A stretch of 64,000 bases of DNA from Microbacterium sp. SLBN-154 (lineage in GTDB: Bacteria > Actinomycetota > Actinomycetes > Actinomycetales > Microbacteriaceae): positions 2,418,001 through 2,482,000 of the forward strand of contig NZ_VFNL01000001.1 in assembly GCF_006715565.1 (NCBI RefSeq), written 5' to 3'. Positions 62,794-64,000 of the stretch are shown here, piece after piece. A model generated the notes under the pieces. That model was given only the letters and a program-made list of their open reading frames with translations, ran no database searches and was not told the origin of the DNA. How positions within the stretch are numbered: position 1 is the stretch's first letter; each line of letters opens with the position of its first letter. The position numbers were made by a program, and so were the translations under genes.

Positions 62794-63648
62794 ATGCTCC
62801 GATTGGACCCGGCCTTCCCCCCGCTGTGGCGCTCCCCCTGGGCGGTGCAGTTCGGGCTGGATGCGGTGGCGACACTGACCACTCCGACCGTGTGGCAGGA
62901 GCGTCTGCTCCACGAGCTGGGCAATGGTCTTCCCGCCGCGGCCCTGCCGCTGGTGGCGGCCTCGCTGGGGGCCCCCGCGGGAGCCGCAGAGGACTTCCTC
63001 GCCGAGATCTCACCGGCACTGGAACGACCACGCTCGGCGTCTCCGACCCGAGCGGTCATCCAGGTCGGAGACGATGTCGCCCCGGCGGTGATCGAGACGC
63101 TCCAGGATGCGATGGCGTGCTGCGGTCTCGCGTGGGAACGCGCCGTCTGGCCCGGCGATCCGCCATCGGATCCCGCCGTGCCGGTGATCGCCCTCGCGGC
63201 TCACCTCGTCCACCCCGCTCGGGCCGCCGCTCTGATGGCCGCAGACGTGACGCATCTGCCGTTCATCGTGGCCGGGAGCCGCGTGCGCGTCGGTCCCCTC
63301 GTCGTGCCGGGTGTCACGGCCTGCCTCAGCTGCGTGGCTCTCACGGCCACCGATGCGGACGGCGGATGGCCGCTGCTGGCGGCCCAGCTTTGCGGGCGGC
63401 CGATCTCCGACGTCTCGGCGACCCTTCTGGTCGAGGCCGCAGCGCGAGCGGTGCGGCTCCTCAGCGGCGAGGGGACGACGCCGTCGACGACGACCGAGCT
63501 TGTCTTGACGACCGCGTCGGCCCTCCGATCCCGCCGGCACCGCCCGCACGAACAGTGCGGGTGCCGATCTCCTGCAGGAAGCGCGACGGGCGTCGATCAC
63601 GCACTCCGCGCGACCAGCTCAGATCCAAGGTCCGCACGGCCCGCGTGA
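62794..63648 (+). CDS. Cyclodehydratase/ThiF-like protein (TOMM leader-binding type) without a partner
   Basis: 284 aa. N-terminal winged-helix-like region (1-90), then a degenerate ThiF/E1-like core. Two Cys pairs, Cys177-x2-Cys180 in TACLSC and Cys255-x-Cys257 (CGC), probably bind zinc. GPLVVPGVTACLSCVAL matches the usual block in the actinobacterial family often annotated as a TOMM precursor leader peptide-binding protein. No YcaO partner or precursor is in view. Its last 188 bp run antisense to the helicase 3' end. Confidence 0.75.
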   Translation: MLRLDPAFPPLWRSPWAVQFGLDAVATLTTPTVWQERLLHELGNGLPAAALPLVAASLGAPAGAAEDFLAEISPALERPRSASPTRAVIQVGDDVAPAVIETLQDAMACCGLAWERAVWPGDPPSDPAVPVIALAAHLVHPARAAALMAADVTHLPFIVAGSRVRVGPLVVPGVTACLSCVALTATDADGGWPLLAAQLCGRPISDVSATLLVEAAARAVRLLSGEGTTPSTTTELVLTTASALRSRRHRPHEQCGCRSPAGSATGVDHALRATSSDPRSARPA

Positions 63649-64000
63649 TGCCCACGTACGCCAGTCGTCGCTCCTCGTCGATCGTCTCGAACGACTGCGC
63701 GTAGGAGATCGGCAGCACCCCCTCCGCGAGGCCGACGAGATGCACGTGATCCCACTCCAAGCCTTTCGCCGCGTGGAGGGTGGCGAGCGTCACGGTCCGG
63801 AGCGTGGGCTCCTCCTGCACCTTCGCGCGCCGGAGCAGGTCGTCGGCGAACTCCCGCAGGGTGGTCCCCTCCGGCGCTTCCTCCGCCAGACGGAGCAGAG
63901 CGGCCCGCGCCTCCCACGCATCGCGCACGGCGCCGCCGGCCGGCGGCGGGTCGTCCGTCAGTCCGAGCGAGCGCAGCACATCGCGGACCGCCTGCACGAA
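63461..64000 (-). CDS. uvrD: UvrD/PcrA-type DNA helicase, C-terminal part (5' end beyond window)
   Basis: 180 codons including the stop are in view, with the 5' part to the right of the window. LATLHAAKGLEWDHVHLVGLAEG is helicase motif V and EERRLAYVGITRAVRTLDLS is motif VI. This is a superfamily 1A helicase used in excision repair and replication restart. The last 45 residues (Arg/Ser-rich) run antisense to the cyclodehydratase-like gene and end without an HRDC domain, unlike mycobacterial UvrD2. Confidence 0.88.
   Translation of the reverse strand, partial: FVQAVRDVLRSLGLTDDPPPAGGAVRDAWEARAALLRLAEEAPEGTTLREFADDLLRRAKVQEEPTLRTVTLATLHAAKGLEWDHVHLVGLAEGVLPISYAQSFETIDEERRLAYVGITRAVRTLDLSWSRGVRDRRPSRFLQEIGTRTVRAGGAGGIGGPTRSSRQARSSSTASSPRR

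Overview
The window is a chromosomal segment of a high-GC actinobacterium, most likely Microbacteriaceae and probably Microbacterium or a close relative. The evidence is uniformly GC-rich codon use, an ssrA tag ending in FALAA, a Tad pilus locus of actinobacterial type, Ku/LigD end joining, a UPF0182 protein and a C50-carotenoid operon of the decaprenoxanthin type. I see no prophage, insertion sequence or CRISPR array. The only mobile-looking item is one DUF222/13E12-type HNH endonuclease gene. The genus is inferred from gene content; no database search was possible.

Layout. 1-4183: the end of a GH13 glucosidase, a GH65 glycoside phosphorylase, dodecin and an AI-2E-type permease. 4218-9127: a large LuxR/LAL regulator facing a three-gene envelope cassette (79-aa protein, SHOCT protein, multi-pass membrane protein). 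9180-17145: translation quality control and division. This holds ssrA (tmRNA), smpB, ftsX, ftsE and prfB on the minus strand. Between ssrA and smpB sit an operon of DUF4397 protein, class F sortase, ECF sigma factor and anti-sigma factor, and a SIMPL-domain gene. 17166-18917: an MFS transporter and a DUF1304 protein. 18937-23476: a Tad/Flp pilus operon (tadA, tadB, tadC, a Flp-like peptide, two TadE-like and one TadG-like protein).

23594-30131: a universal stress protein, a PNPOx-like protein, a small membrane protein, tRNA-Leu, a DedA protein, an AhpD-like protein, and divergent ku and ligD. 30132-34994: CDF metal exporter, rdgB-rph-murI, pncB and a DUF3039 protein. 35043-38086: an ABC exporter pair whose ATPase carries about 250 residues of low-complexity N-terminus. 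38280-46701: a cell-surface polymer region with a LicC-like cytidylyltransferase, an EcsC-like protein, the HNH gene, a GT2 glycosyltransferase and three CDP-glycerol glycerophosphotransferase-like proteins. 46744-51112: an HtrA protease, a class I aminotransferase, a nitrilase-family amidohydrolase, a DUF6328 membrane protein and initiator tRNA-Met.

51313-56933: a seven-gene carotenoid operon (idi-crtE-crtB-crtI-crtYe-crtYf-crtEb), tightly packed, preceded by an inverted-repeat operator candidate and closed by a strong bidirectional hairpin. 57039-64000: a UPF0182 protein, a YlbL-like PDZ/Lon protease, a DUF2342 zinc-protease-like protein, a cyclodehydratase/ThiF-like protein and the 3' end of a UvrD-type helicase.

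The best candidates for new biology are the sigma/sortase/DUF4397 module with its lipoprotein-type sortase, the LuxR-linked membrane cassette, the orphan cyclodehydratase-like protein, the operator-like palindromes in front of ssrA, the LicC-like gene and idi, and the long repeat tail on the ABC ATPase.
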